64,000 nucleotides of DNA from Flavobacteriaceae bacterium (GCA_002707025.1 PALG01000031.1:372001-436000), one strand, 5' to 3'; counted from the first letter of the stretch, positions 46,775 through 55,737 are shown. The notes: generated by a model not told the origin, from the letters alone. Numbers and translations are program-made.

Positions 46775-47263
46775 TTAATAATTAATTTCTACGTAATCTA
46801 TTTTAACCTTGAATTCACCTCCTGTGTAGTTTCTAACCAAATCAGGAAAATGAGTCGCGCTAAAAGTAAACGTTCCCGAAATATATTCTCCGTTATCTTC
46901 AGTGACATGAATACGACCAGATTCTGAATCATACCTTAAATAGCCTGTCTTGTGAAAATACACAAAAGCCTCCACATCATCAGGAATATTATAAATGCCC
47001 GAACCTTTATAATTTTTGATATAAAACCTTACTTCTTGATGTTCATTATCTCTATTATAGCCCCTTATTTCTAATCTTGGCGTATTGTCTTCACTTCTTC
47101 GAACTTCACTACTAATATCTGTATCCGAAATCCTATAAACAATAAACTCTTCCTCATCATTTACAGTAGCATAAAAATATTCATCCTCCAAAAACTCTAG
47201 TTCATCCTTCTTATGACATCCAAAAATCATAAGCCCTACAAGAAGGGGTAGAATATACCGCAT
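46775..47263 (-). CDS. small lipoprotein, DUF6252-like
   Basis: 162 aa. MRYILPLLVGLMIFGC is a lipobox signal. The body is strand-rich and ends with ISGTFTFSATHFPDLVRNYTGGEFKVKIDYVEI, similar to the lipoprotein at 36176-36694. The gene lies 4 nt upstream of era. Function unknown. Confidence 0.75.
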   Translation of the reverse strand: MRYILPLLVGLMIFGCHKKDELEFLEDEYFYATVNDEEEFIVYRISDTDISSEVRRSEDNTPRLEIRGYNRDNEHQEVRFYIKNYKGSGIYNIPDDVEAFVYFHKTGYLRYDSESGRIHVTEDNGEYISGTFTFSATHFPDLVRNYTGGEFKVKIDYVEINY

Positions 47264-47366
47264 AAAATCTATTTAAATTAAGCAGCAAAGATAACCTATA
47301 TAATACTTCTTAAAGGAGTTTATGGCTTAAAATCCAAAATAAAAAAACAATTCCGCTTCTTTATAA

Positions 47367-47720
47367 TTAAGATTGCTGAAAATAAGTTTCAAGACAGCTT
47401 TGTACTTCGCCTTCCAAGGCTTTGAACTGCTTTTTCTTGATCACACTCATGATCACCAAAAACAGAATCCCAGTGATGATCATGGCGGCCATGAGCAATA
47501 CAAAGGGCACAAAAAAGCGCCAATCCAACATGTTGATATTCCCAACGCAAATCATTTTACCGTTCTTGCGCTGTCCTACCACCACTTGGTTCATGCCATC
47601 AATCACTCGAATCGATTTCTTGTTCCACAGGGCATATTTTACGGTATAGTTAGGAAACTTCTCGGTAAGGGAAGCTTTCAACTTTTCCATATCCACTGGC
47701 TGACTCACAACTAATTCCAT
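47367..47720 (-). CDS. hypothetical protein with one membrane helix
   Basis: 117 aa. An N-terminal soluble part (about residues 1-65) with VDMEKLKASLTEKFPNYTVKYALWNKKSIRV, a long hydrophobic stretch (FFVPFVLLMAAMIITGILFLVIMSVI) and a short basic/helical tail. No family recognised. Alone, with AT-rich flanks. Confidence 0.65.
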   Translation of the reverse strand: MELVVSQPVDMEKLKASLTEKFPNYTVKYALWNKKSIRVIDGMNQVVVGQRKNGKMICVGNINMLDWRFFVPFVLLMAAMIITGILFLVIMSVIKKKQFKALEGEVQSCLETYFQQS

Positions 47721-47854
47721 AACACATTATTTAAATAATTAATTCATTTTAAAACAGTTACAAGATAAGCCTCCTTTATCGTATCTTCCTCCTTGAAAGC
47801 ATACAGAGCTAAAAAATATAGGAATTCATCTACTACAAAAACTACAAATTGGCT

Positions 47855-48508
47855 TTATGAAGTAAAAAAACCACTCACTTCAATCACTTCGGAAGGGGTT
47901 ACCGCAAACACACGGTCCCCTTTCTTGGGTTGCATTACATACTTTCCCGTGAATACGCCAAAAGCAGGTAAAATGAACTGATTCCCACTCCAAAAGAAAC
48001 AAGCGGTCTTCACCCGCTGCCGTCCCAATCCGTGAAGCGACACCCCCGGATGGATATGCCCCGAGAAATTAAATAGGGTTTCAGATAGCGTAGGATGATG
48101 GCTTAACAAAAACCCTGAAATTTCCATCGTTTCTACTACCGAAACCCCTACCGATTCATACTTATGGGTATCGATGATGTCATGGTTTCCCGAAATAAGC
48201 ACCATGTCCCTACGGTGTTGCAACTTCCAGTGCACAAACCAATCCCATTCGGTATTCTCAAAACTGTGGAACAAATCGCCTAAAAAAAGTAATTCGGTGG
48301 GGTTAAAATACTGAATGGCACCCTCCAACTTCTCAAAATTTTGTTGCAAGGCTTTAAGCGGTACGGCACTCCCGTGCTTTCGGAAATGCGTTACTTTCCC
48401 CAAGTGCACATCGGCTACCAAAAGTGCTTTTCGTTCCTCCCAGTAAAGCGCCCCGGAAGGGTGCAAATGAAACTGCTGGTCTTTAATTTTTAAGGGAAAT
48501 GACTGCAT
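47855..48508 (-). CDS. pdeM: ligase-associated DNA damage response phosphoesterase PdeM
   Basis: 217 aa metallophosphoesterase. Metal ligands are seen in ADVHLGK, GDLFHS, GNHD and GHIHPG. In the ligase-associated cassette (family TIGR04123) it accompanies an Lhr-like helicase, an ATP-dependent ligase and an MBL exonuclease. It follows the helicase on the same strand with a 12-nt gap. Confidence 0.92.
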   Translation of the reverse strand: MQSFPLKIKDQQFHLHPSGALYWEERKALLVADVHLGKVTHFRKHGSAVPLKALQQNFEKLEGAIQYFNPTELLFLGDLFHSFENTEWDWFVHWKLQHRRDMVLISGNHDIIDTHKYESVGVSVVETMEISGFLLSHHPTLSETLFNFSGHIHPGVSLHGLGRQRVKTACFFWSGNQFILPAFGVFTGKYVMQPKKGDRVFAVTPSEVIEVSGFFTS

Positions 48509-48520
48509 GGAGCGTCAAAA

Positions 48521-50977
48521 TTACGTTTTTTCCAATTGTTTTACCATGCGTTTAATTCGGTCGCTCAATTTTTCTGAAGAAAGCTTTTCCCGTAAACGAT
48601 CGGTAATAATGGGAAAGGAAAAAGGGGTAGGTTTTTCGCAGGGTTTCCATACCATTTCCTGATTGGAGATACGTGCTAGGGCTTCGTACAAACGCCCTTC
48701 CTCCAGTTGATGCTCAAAGGTTTCGCGATAGGCTTGCAAATACAGTAAGTTATCGGGTTCATAATCCTTGAACACATCAAAAAACAATTGCGAACTGGAT
48801 TGTAGGTGTTTGCTTTTTACCACTTTGTTTGGGTATCCGGTAAATACCAATCCTGAAATTACTGCAATGTCCCGAAACTTTCGCCGAGCCATTTCCGAAG
48901 CATTCAAACTCTTTTGTAAATCGGTTTTCAGGAAATCGGTGGTAAACAAATTGTTGTCGACTACCTGCTGAATGTCAACCGCCTGATCGCTCAATAATTC
49001 GAATCCGTAGTCATTGAACGCAATCGAAAAGGAGATGGGCGACAACAAACTGATGCGGTAGGCCAATACACTGGCCATGGCCTCATGCACAAAGCGCCCT
49101 TCAAAAGGATAAAATAAATGGTGAAACCCTTCCCGGGTTTTAAAGGTTTCGATAAGAAACTGCGAGGCTCCCGGTACCACACTTTCCTTCTTCTGACGTT
49201 CAAAAATGGGCTGAAGGGCTTTCAGTTCCTTGGAGTTTTTGGAAGATGCCTGTTGCGACTCGTACAACTCCTTCCGAAGCAAGTCACTCATTTCCGAAGA
49301 AAAACTCATCCGTCCGCCCATCCAACTGGGAACTTTGGAGGTTTTTTCTTTCGACTTCTTCACTAAGACTTCCATATTCTTAATTCGAAATAGGGACAAA
49401 TTTCTCCCTGCAAAGGTGAAGACATCACCTGGCTTCAGTTTGGAAACAAACCATTCCTCAATACTCCCAATGTACCCTCCTTTTACGTATTTCACCTTCA
49501 GCAAGGCATCGCCCACAATGGTTCCAATTTGCAATCGGTGCCGCATGGCAATAGCCCGACTGTTCACCACAAATTTCCCCTCTTCTGAAATCACTACTTT
49601 TTTATAATCGTCGTAAGCCTGCAAACTTTGGCTTCCCAGGGTTAGGAAATTCAATACCCACTGAAACTCCTCCCGGGTAATCCCTTGGTAACAAAAAGTG
49701 GTTTTCACTTCCTTAAAAATTTCTTCCGGATAAAACCCTTCCGAAACGGCAAGCGTGGTAAGGTATTGCACCAACACATCGTAACTGTCCAAGTACGGAA
49801 CCCGATCTTCGACCACTTGGTCCTTTACGGCCTTCTGCAAAGCGGAAGCTTCCACCAGCTCCATGGCATGGGTAGGCAGAAAGTAGATCACACTTTCCTT
49901 TCCGGGGGAATGTCCGCTACGCCCCGCCCGCTGCAAAAAACGGGCGACGCCTTTGGGGCCACCAATTTGTACAATGGTTTCCACAGGGGCAAAATCTACC
50001 CCCAAATCCAAACTGGAAGTACATACCACGGCTTTCAAACTTTCGTTCCTAATGGCATCTTCCACCCACAAACGGGTTTGTTTTTCAATACTTCCGTGGT
50101 GCATCGCAATTTCCCCTGCAAATTCCGGATGGGCTTCCAAAAGCTTCTGAAACCAAATTTCACACTGCGAACGGGTATTGGTAAACAATAACGTGGTTTT
50201 ACTTTTTTGAATGATAGGTACCACACTTTCCAACAAGTGAATGCCCAAATGGCCCCGCCATGGGAAACACTCCATGGTTTTGGGAATGATGGATTCTACG
50301 GTGATTTTCTTTTTAAGGTGGGCTTTGATCAATACTGAATTTTCCCAAGCTTCGGAATTTGGCCCTAACAATACCTCCCGTGCCTGCTCCAAATTTCCTA
50401 TGGTAGCCGAAATACCCCAAATACGTAGCAAAGGGGCTATCGTCTTTAAACGGGACAAGGCCAATTCTACCTGCACACCCCGCTTGCTCCCCAATAGCTC
50501 ATGCCATTCATCAATCACGATGGCTTCCAGCTGCTGAAAGGTTTGCGGGTATTTTTTCGAAGCGAGTAATAAATGTAAACTTTCGGGCGTGGTAATCAGC
50601 AAGTCGGGCATGGACCGTTTTTGTGCGGCCCGTTCCTTCTGCGAAGTATCCCCGGTACGGATGCCAACAGTTAAAGGAAGGTTCAAATCGTTCACCAGGC
50701 GTTCGGCAGCTTGTTTAATTTCTACGGAGAGCGCTCGAAGTGGCGTAATCCAAATAGCTTTTAATCCCTTCGGAAGGGTCCCCGTAGGATGTTGCTGAAG
50801 AATATCACGTACCATAGGCACCCATAGCGCATACGTCTTTCCGCTACCCGTAGGCGCATTCAGCAACCCATGCTTTCCCTGCCCATACGCTTTCCACGTC
50901 TGCTCTTGAAACGGAAAAGGCTTCCAACCCTGCCGCTGAAACCATTGTGAAATTTGTATGTCTTGTTTTTGAATCAT
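48521..50977 (-). CDS. ligase-associated DEXH-box helicase (Lhr-like)
   Basis: 818 aa, SF2 helicase. Walker A APTGSGKTYAL (about residue 40), DEWHEL (motif II), ATIGN, and motif VI QRAGRSGHSPG. The C-terminal part is the Lhr-core type (winged helix and beta-barrel, FQWVL, SMEEWF). Family TIGR04121. It moves along single-stranded DNA; the cassette is thought to repair DNA damage with the ligase. Separated from the ligase gene by 646 nt that hold the DUF559 cassette. Confidence 0.93.
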   Translation of the reverse strand: MIQKQDIQISQWFQRQGWKPFPFQEQTWKAYGQGKHGLLNAPTGSGKTYALWVPMVRDILQQHPTGTLPKGLKAIWITPLRALSVEIKQAAERLVNDLNLPLTVGIRTGDTSQKERAAQKRSMPDLLITTPESLHLLLASKKYPQTFQQLEAIVIDEWHELLGSKRGVQVELALSRLKTIAPLLRIWGISATIGNLEQAREVLLGPNSEAWENSVLIKAHLKKKITVESIIPKTMECFPWRGHLGIHLLESVVPIIQKSKTTLLFTNTRSQCEIWFQKLLEAHPEFAGEIAMHHGSIEKQTRLWVEDAIRNESLKAVVCTSSLDLGVDFAPVETIVQIGGPKGVARFLQRAGRSGHSPGKESVIYFLPTHAMELVEASALQKAVKDQVVEDRVPYLDSYDVLVQYLTTLAVSEGFYPEEIFKEVKTTFCYQGITREEFQWVLNFLTLGSQSLQAYDDYKKVVISEEGKFVVNSRAIAMRHRLQIGTIVGDALLKVKYVKGGYIGSIEEWFVSKLKPGDVFTFAGRNLSLFRIKNMEVLVKKSKEKTSKVPSWMGGRMSFSSEMSDLLRKELYESQQASSKNSKELKALQPIFERQKKESVVPGASQFLIETFKTREGFHHLFYPFEGRFVHEAMASVLAYRISLLSPISFSIAFNDYGFELLSDQAVDIQQVVDNNLFTTDFLKTDLQKSLNASEMARRKFRDIAVISGLVFTGYPNKVVKSKHLQSSSQLFFDVFKDYEPDNLLYLQAYRETFEHQLEEGRLYEALARISNQEMVWKPCEKPTPFSFPIITDRLREKLSSEKLSDRIKRMVKQLEKT

Positions 50978-50997
50978 TCTATAAATTTTGGATCATT

Positions 50998-51063
50998 CCC
51001 CCCCCTTTTAAGGGAGGGGTGGCATCCCAAAGGGAGATCCCAAAGGGAGGACGGGGCGGGTCA
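50998..51063. repeat. REP-like direct repeat A, left of the DUF559 gene
   Basis: GC-rich element with CCCTTTTAAGGG and ATCCCAAAGGGAG units ending GACGGGGCGGGTCA. It is the same as repeat B (51475-51527) except for an extra 13-nt tandem copy of ATCCCAAAGGGAG. Ends 1 nt before the DUF559 stop codon. Confidence 0.9.
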
Positions 51064-51064
51064 C

Positions 51065-51430
51065 TTATACTTTATAATGATCTTTAATTTCATTTAAAAC
51101 ACTAAATAAATTTTCGAAAACCATTTTATTTTCGAACCGTAACACGGTGAGTCCTTCAGATTCTAAAAAATTCATCCTTATCAGATCCTGTTCTTCAGCC
51201 GTAGCGTTCATATGCACCTCTCCTTCCAATTCAATGACTATTTGTTCCGAAGCACAATAAAAATCAACCACATAGGGACCTATACCATGTTGACGCCTGA
51301 ATTTTCTACCTCCCAGCCTTTTTTCTTTTAAATAACCCCACAAATAAGCTTCCGCAGAAGTTAAATTAGAGCGCAATTCCTTTCTAAAACCTTTGGTCCT
51401 CTTTGGGTTATGTCTTTTTTTTTCACTCAT
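51065..51430 (-). CDS. DUF559 endonuclease-like protein
   Basis: 121 aa. DUF559 (Vsr/PD-(D/E)XK-like) signature: GPYVVDFYC with D56, IVIELEGEVH with E67 and E69, DLIRMNFLESEGLTVLRFENK. Basic N-terminus. Members are small putative nucleases of unknown target. It is inserted between the ligase and helicase genes of a normally tight cassette, and lies between two GC-rich direct repeats, which makes mobility as a unit plausible. There is no transposase. Confidence 0.88.
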   Translation of the reverse strand: MSEKKRHNPKRTKGFRKELRSNLTSAEAYLWGYLKEKRLGGRKFRRQHGIGPYVVDFYCASEQIVIELEGEVHMNATAEEQDLIRMNFLESEGLTVLRFENKMVFENLFSVLNEIKDHYKV

Positions 51431-51474
51431 ACTATTACTAATATAATCTCTCTTTAGTAAAGATTAAAGAAGCT

Positions 51475-51527
51475 CCCCACCCTTTTAAGGGAGGGGTGGC
51501 ATCCCAAAGGGAGGACGGGGCGGGTCA
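51475..51527. repeat. REP-like direct repeat B, right of the DUF559 gene
   Basis: From CCCTTTTAAGGG to GGGCGGGTCA, identical to repeat A apart from the 13-nt duplication. It starts 45 nt upstream of the DUF559 ATG. Contains short self-pairing segments (CCCTTTTAAGGG; CCCAAAGGG). Confidence 0.9.
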
Positions 51528-51552
51528 ACAATTATTATGAAAAATGAATTAC

Positions 51553-51610
51553 AACCCCTTCCGACTCCAACGCTGTTGGAGTCACCTTCCCCTTTCTGGG
51601 GAAGGAGCAG
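51553..51610. repeat. double hairpin element D, next to repeat B
   Basis: Two perfect hairpins in a row: GACTCCAAC-GCT-GTTGGAGTC and CCTTCCCC-TTTCT-GGGGAAGG, then AGCAGAGG. The second hairpin and the CCTCTGC end resemble element C at 54405-54541. It lies 14 nt from the end of the ligase gene. Confidence 0.8.
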
Positions 51611-51623
51611 AGGCGTATAACCA

Positions 51624-53219
51624 CTACTCCACAATCATTCCCTTTAAATCCTCCAAAGAATTTGCCTCTTCCAATTTCTTATCCTTCCGCCACCGCAAAA
51701 TCCTAGGAAATCGGGTCGCTACCCCACTTTTATGACGCTTCGAATGCGCAATGCCCTCAAAGGCGATCTCAAATACCCAATGGGGTGTGACACTGCGCAC
51801 GGGGCCAAATCGTTCGAGGGTATTCTTTTTTATCCAAGCATCCACTTCCCGAAATTCTTGATCGGTTAACCCCGAATAGGCCTTCGCAAAAGTGACCAAT
51901 TCGGTCTTCTCCTCGTTCCACAGACCAAACGTATAATCGGTAAACAAATTGGTGCGCCTTCCGTGACCCCGCATGGCATAGGTAAGCACTGCATCGATGG
52001 TCAATGGGTCGACTTTCCATTTCCACCAATCCCCTTTTTTCCTACCTACTTGATACGGCGATTGTTTGTGTTTAAGCATCAAACCCTCGCTGTGTTTTTC
52101 CCGGGAACGTTCGCGCTCTTCCGCCACCGCTTCCCAACTTTCAAACGAATAGGTTTCCGATAGATACAGCGGTACATCCTTGATAGGCAGTTTTGCCAAC
52201 AAGGCTTCCAAAACGTTCCTGCGTTGCTGAAAGGCTTGCTTCCGAAGGTCTTTTCCTTCCCATTCCAGTATATCATACGCCATAATGGCCACAGGATACT
52301 CCTGAAGCATTTTCTTGGAAACGGTCTTTCGTCCAATACGGGTTTGCAAATCGTTAAAAGTACCTATAGCGCCCTCACGCATCACCAATAATTCCCCATC
52401 CAATACGGTTCCGTTGGGCAATGCTTCCCGGAGTACGTGTAACTCAGGGTACTTATCGGTTACCAGCTCTTCCCCCCTGCTCCAGATAAAAATCTCACCT
52501 TCCCGAACAATCAGTTGCGCTCGAATCCCGTCCCACTTGTGCTCCACGCTCCATTCCGTAACATCGCCTAACGCGCGCACTTCCCCTTCAATGGCATAAG
52601 CCAAATAAAAGGGATAAGGCTTCGAAATAAGATGGGAAGTATCCTCGGCTAGGACCAACTCCTCAAAAGAAATGGTACTGGGATTCCAATCGCCCATCAA
52701 CTTATACGCCAATTCATCTTCGGGGATATCGGTGGCTTGATGCAAGGCTCGGGTCATGAGCTTCTGACTCACCCCAATTCGGAATCCGCCGGTAATCAAT
52801 TTGGTAAACACAAACCGTTCGTAATAGCCCAACCGATTCCAATGTTGCTGAATGTAAGCTTTCTTTTCGGCTTCCTTTTTGGGCTTCAGGGCGATCATAT
52901 CGGCTAGATAAGCGGATAGGGATTTTTCGTTTTCCTGTTCCGAAGCAGGAACCACCAAAGCAATGGTTTCGGCCAAATCGCCCACAATATGATACGTCTC
53001 TTCAAACAACCACATAGGAATATTCGCCAAATCGGCGGCCCATTCGCGAAGCCAAGTAGTTTTTACGGGGCGCGAAGGCCTTCTATGCGATAAAATAGCG
53101 ATGGTCCACACCTTATCGGCATCCGGCGCCTCCCGAAAATACTGTGCCAAGGCCGCCACCTTTTCGTTGGTTTTGTTGGTACTGTCCAAGGTTTTGATCA
53201 GTTGGGCAAATCGCTTCAT
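51624..53219 (-). CDS. ligase-associated ATP-dependent DNA ligase
   Basis: 531 aa. Adenylation motif I EHKWDGIRAQL with K228, then RGEE (motif Ia), DGELL (motif III), EGLMLKHK (motif IV) and WWKWKVD (motif V). N-terminal DNA-binding domain about residues 1-190. Family TIGR04120, distinct from NAD-dependent LigA. Start overlaps the exonuclease stop by 4 nt. Confidence 0.95.
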   Translation of the reverse strand: MKRFAQLIKTLDSTNKTNEKVAALAQYFREAPDADKVWTIAILSHRRPSRPVKTTWLREWAADLANIPMWLFEETYHIVGDLAETIALVVPASEQENEKSLSAYLADMIALKPKKEAEKKAYIQQHWNRLGYYERFVFTKLITGGFRIGVSQKLMTRALHQATDIPEDELAYKLMGDWNPSTISFEELVLAEDTSHLISKPYPFYLAYAIEGEVRALGDVTEWSVEHKWDGIRAQLIVREGEIFIWSRGEELVTDKYPELHVLREALPNGTVLDGELLVMREGAIGTFNDLQTRIGRKTVSKKMLQEYPVAIMAYDILEWEGKDLRKQAFQQRRNVLEALLAKLPIKDVPLYLSETYSFESWEAVAEERERSREKHSEGLMLKHKQSPYQVGRKKGDWWKWKVDPLTIDAVLTYAMRGHGRRTNLFTDYTFGLWNEEKTELVTFAKAYSGLTDQEFREVDAWIKKNTLERFGPVRSVTPHWVFEIAFEGIAHSKRHKSGVATRFPRILRWRKDKKLEEANSLEDLKGMIVE

Positions 53220-54247
53220 TCGGAGACCTCCTTTCCTTCCTTGGCATCTTCCGAAACGTTTTCCCCTTCGTACTGTGTGGCTTCCGTACGGGCATCGTAG
53301 CCCAATTCCCGGAGGTATTTCGAAAAGATATCGGTATAGCCGTGTGTGGTGATAATCTTCGTGGCTTCCGTCGCTTCAATCGCCGCTAGCAATCCGTCCC
53401 AGTCACAATGATCGGACAACACAAAGCCTTTATCAATTGCCCTTCGTCTACGGGCTCCACGAAAGGCCATCCAGCCACTAGCACTTCCCGTAACATACGG
53501 AACCATTTTACGAATCCACGGGCTCCCATGCGCGCTAGGCGGTGCCAAGACCATATTTCCCAATAATTCCTCTTTTTTGGTATCACGGGTAATTCGGATG
53601 GTTTCGGGGAAATCGGTTAGCGATCGACACACCTCGGTCATGTTTTCAATGGCCGCATGGGTGTAAATTTTTCCAATACTAGGATCCAGATGTTTCAGTA
53701 AGCGCTGCGCCTTACCCAAGGAATAACCAAAAAGTACAGAGGTTCTTCCTTCCGATTGGTTTTGGGCCCACCAACCATTAATTTCTTCAAAAACCTCAGC
53801 CTGCGGCCGCCATTTAAAAGCAGGCAGTCCAAAGGTACATTCCGTAATAAAGGTATGGCACTTTACGGGTTCGTAGGGTACGGTAAGTAAATCGTTTTCC
53901 GTTTTGTAATCGCCGGTAAATACCCAAACCTCTCCTTTATGTGCTACCCGAATCTGGGAACTCCCCAAAATATGCCCAGCGGGGTGAAACGAGAATTGTA
54001 CATTATTAATGGTAAAAGTTTCCCCATATTTTTTTCCCGTCACCGAAATATCCCCCAAACGATGTTTCATGATGGGAACATTGTCTTCTTGGGTAATGTA
54101 TTGTTGGTGGCCCCATCTGCTGTGATCGGCATGCCCGTGGGAGATGATGGCTTTTGAAACAGGCTTCCACGGATCCAGGTATACATCGGCTGCAGCACAA
54201 TAAATACCTTTGTCGTTAAAAGCAAGTAAGGGAGTGTTCATTCGCAA
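53216..54247 (-). CDS. ligase-associated DNA exonuclease, MBL fold
   Basis: 343 aa. Metallo-beta-lactamase motif SHGHADHSRWG with H37, H39, D41, H42, plus H in HPAGHILGSSQI and FTGDYKTE. Belongs to family TIGR04122, related to beta-CASP/SNM1 nucleases. First gene of the repair cassette exonuclease-ligase-(DUF559)-helicase-PdeM. Confidence 0.95.
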   Translation of the reverse strand: MRMNTPLLAFNDKGIYCAAADVYLDPWKPVSKAIISHGHADHSRWGHQQYITQEDNVPIMKHRLGDISVTGKKYGETFTINNVQFSFHPAGHILGSSQIRVAHKGEVWVFTGDYKTENDLLTVPYEPVKCHTFITECTFGLPAFKWRPQAEVFEEINGWWAQNQSEGRTSVLFGYSLGKAQRLLKHLDPSIGKIYTHAAIENMTEVCRSLTDFPETIRITRDTKKEELLGNMVLAPPSAHGSPWIRKMVPYVTGSASGWMAFRGARRRRAIDKGFVLSDHCDWDGLLAAIEATEATKIITTHGYTDIFSKYLRELGYDARTEATQYEGENVSEDAKEGKEVSE

Positions 54248-54369
54248 AATTTGTTCAAATTACAAATTCTGTCGAATCATTCGTGTTAAGGATTAGACAA
54301 AATACGATAGGGTAACCCAATTGGAATATTTTGTAAATAGGCTAGGGATTCCATTGGGTGTTGAAGCAT

Positions 54370-54397
54370 GAGACAAGAGACAAGAGACACGAGACAG
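54370..54397. repeat. 7-nt tandem repeat GAGACAA
   Basis: Four heptads: GAGACAA, GAGACAA, GAGACAC, GAGACAG. A microsatellite of the same period as that at 36050-36074. Confidence 0.8.
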
Positions 54398-54404
54398 GAC
54401 AATT

Positions 54405-54541
54405 AAAACAGCACGCTTTGCAAAAACGCGCCAGTGAGAAACAAAAAAGAACTGAAAGAAAACCTCTCCCCTCTGGGGAGATGCCCAAAGGGCAGAGGGG
54501 ACAAATCTCAGAAAAACAGCACGCTTTGCAAAAGCGCGCCA
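54405..54541. repeat. composite element C: direct repeats around a double hairpin
   Basis: A 29-nt segment at 54405-54433 recurs at 54513-54541 with one mismatch; each can fold (GCACGCTTT-GCA-AAAGCGCGC). Between them lies a GC-rich double hairpin, CTCTCCCC-TCT-GGGGAGA and TGCCC-AAA-GGGCA, followed by GAGGGG. In reverse it shares CCCTTTGGG and CCCCAGA with the elements around the DUF559 gene. Confidence 0.85.
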
Positions 54542-54570
54542 AGTAATCTTCTTTTTACATTTCAATAAAC

Positions 54571-54789
54571 TTATTCTTCCGCCAGCAAATTAAACGCACC
54601 TTTTCCCAGAAAAAGCATCGGTTCGGCTCCCAGCTTCAAGTCTAAAGCCGAAAACCCACCCTTGGTCATTTTTAATTTCGGATAGACTTTTTCAAATACA
54701 TATTCGGTATCTGTTTGCTGGACTACGATACACCAGACACGATAACATAAAAATAAGTCAACTTCCCGTATCCTAATTTCTGCGTTGGG
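54571..54789 (-). pseudogene. possible C-terminal remnant of a lost gene
   Basis: Open frame of 72 codons after a TAG at 54790, with no ATG at its beginning, closing with TAA. The sequence looks like real protein (VVQQTDTEYVFEKVYPKLK, MTKGGFSALDLKLGAEPMLF, LGKGAFNLLAEE) but I do not recognise the family. Its position between repeats and the nos island suggests a gene cut by rearrangement. It could also be chance. Confidence 0.35.
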
Positions 54790-55014
54790 CTACCCATTTC
54801 CTAAAAATCCCAAAGAGATGATTCTCCCAAAAATCGGTCAATTTTTCTAAATGTGCCAGCCATTAATTCTTTGGGATATGACTATTGAATATTGAAACTA
54901 AAAAAGCAACCTTTTCCAATTTTAAAAAAAGTATGGGCATAGAATGAAATGTCACCTCTATTTTAAATGGAATTCACAATTCAATAAGTTATATCATTGA
55001 ATAATAAAAAGCTT

Positions 55015-55737
55015 TTATCGCAATTGATGCTCCAGTTTTAAAGATTCAGGGAATAGAATATTATTTTCTAAATGGATATGCAAGTGCAGGTCTTCTTCAA
55101 AAGCATGTAAAAGTTCATAGGTAACTCGATACGTATTGCAAGCATCTTCAGGTGGCATATAGTTATTTGTAAGCAATGCTATTTCCCTGAAAATAGTACC
55201 CGCATTTTCGTGCTCTTGTTCCATCATGGTGACAGGATTTTCTATCAAACCAAATGGTGGGTGTCGTAAGGGTTTATTTGTACGTTGGCATTGTACCATT
55301 TCCTTTATAAATGGAAAAAGAATTAATTCTTCCTTTTTCATATGTTGAGCAAGCTCACCTGCTACCGAATTAAACAAAGCGTTTATCTTTATAAGTTCGG
55401 GATGTGCTTTTCCATGTACTTTTTCAAGCTTTGCAAGAAACTGTAAAAGCACGGGGGTCTTTTCTTCAACATAGGTATGATGTATTTTTTCAATGTAGGT
55501 AGCTAGCAAATCCAGTGGCCAAGATTTATAATCTATGCTCGCTGAATGATTGGTTTTCATCGCAATAGAAAGTTCGCTAAGGATATCCCCTAAAGCAATG
55601 CCCTTTTTATTACATACCTCGACAAGGGATCTATTGCCTCTACAACAAAAGTCTATGCCATATTTGTTAAAGATGACGGCCGTTCTATAGTCTTCTGCCA
55701 CGAACTGGCCAATCTCTCGATCTTGTAATGTGTCCAT
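55015..55737 (-). CDS. ric: iron-sulfur cluster repair di-iron protein (RIC/YtfE/ScdA)
   Basis: 240 aa. N-terminal ScdA_N (DUF542) with the pair C31-C32 in DFCCRGNRS, then a hemerythrin-like domain with spaced His and Glu ligands (HHTYVEEKT, EKVHGKAH, HMKKEELILFPF, EQEHENAG, HLHIHLENNILFP). Repairs Fe-S clusters damaged by NO. It is followed upstream by the NsrR-like gene in the same direction. Confidence 0.94.
   Translation of the reverse strand: MDTLQDREIGQFVAEDYRTAVIFNKYGIDFCCRGNRSLVEVCNKKGIALGDILSELSIAMKTNHSASIDYKSWPLDLLATYIEKIHHTYVEEKTPVLLQFLAKLEKVHGKAHPELIKINALFNSVAGELAQHMKKEELILFPFIKEMVQCQRTNKPLRHPPFGLIENPVTMMEQEHENAGTIFREIALLTNNYMPPEDACNTYRVTYELLHAFEEDLHLHIHLENNILFPESLKLEHQLR

Larger units (their letters stand above)
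54248..55014. other. gene-poor zone between repair cassette and nos island
   Basis: 767 bp. Contains the heptad repeat at 54370-54397, element C with its flanking direct repeats at 54405-54541, a possible gene remnant at 54571-54789, and AT-rich sequence with no clear signal at 54793-55014. Short open frames across the repeats are low-complexity and are not genes. Confidence 0.7.

Noticed and set aside
50998-51610. An insertion sequence at the DUF559 locus
   Set aside because: No transposase and no terminal inverted repeats of IS type; the flanks are direct repeats.
54405-54541. Direct repeats as a CRISPR array
   Set aside because: Only two copies with a palindromic spacer; no cas genes.
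54293-54565. Minus-strand open frames of 66 and 90 codons
   Set aside because: They read through the heptad repeat and element C and give repetitive, low-complexity protein.
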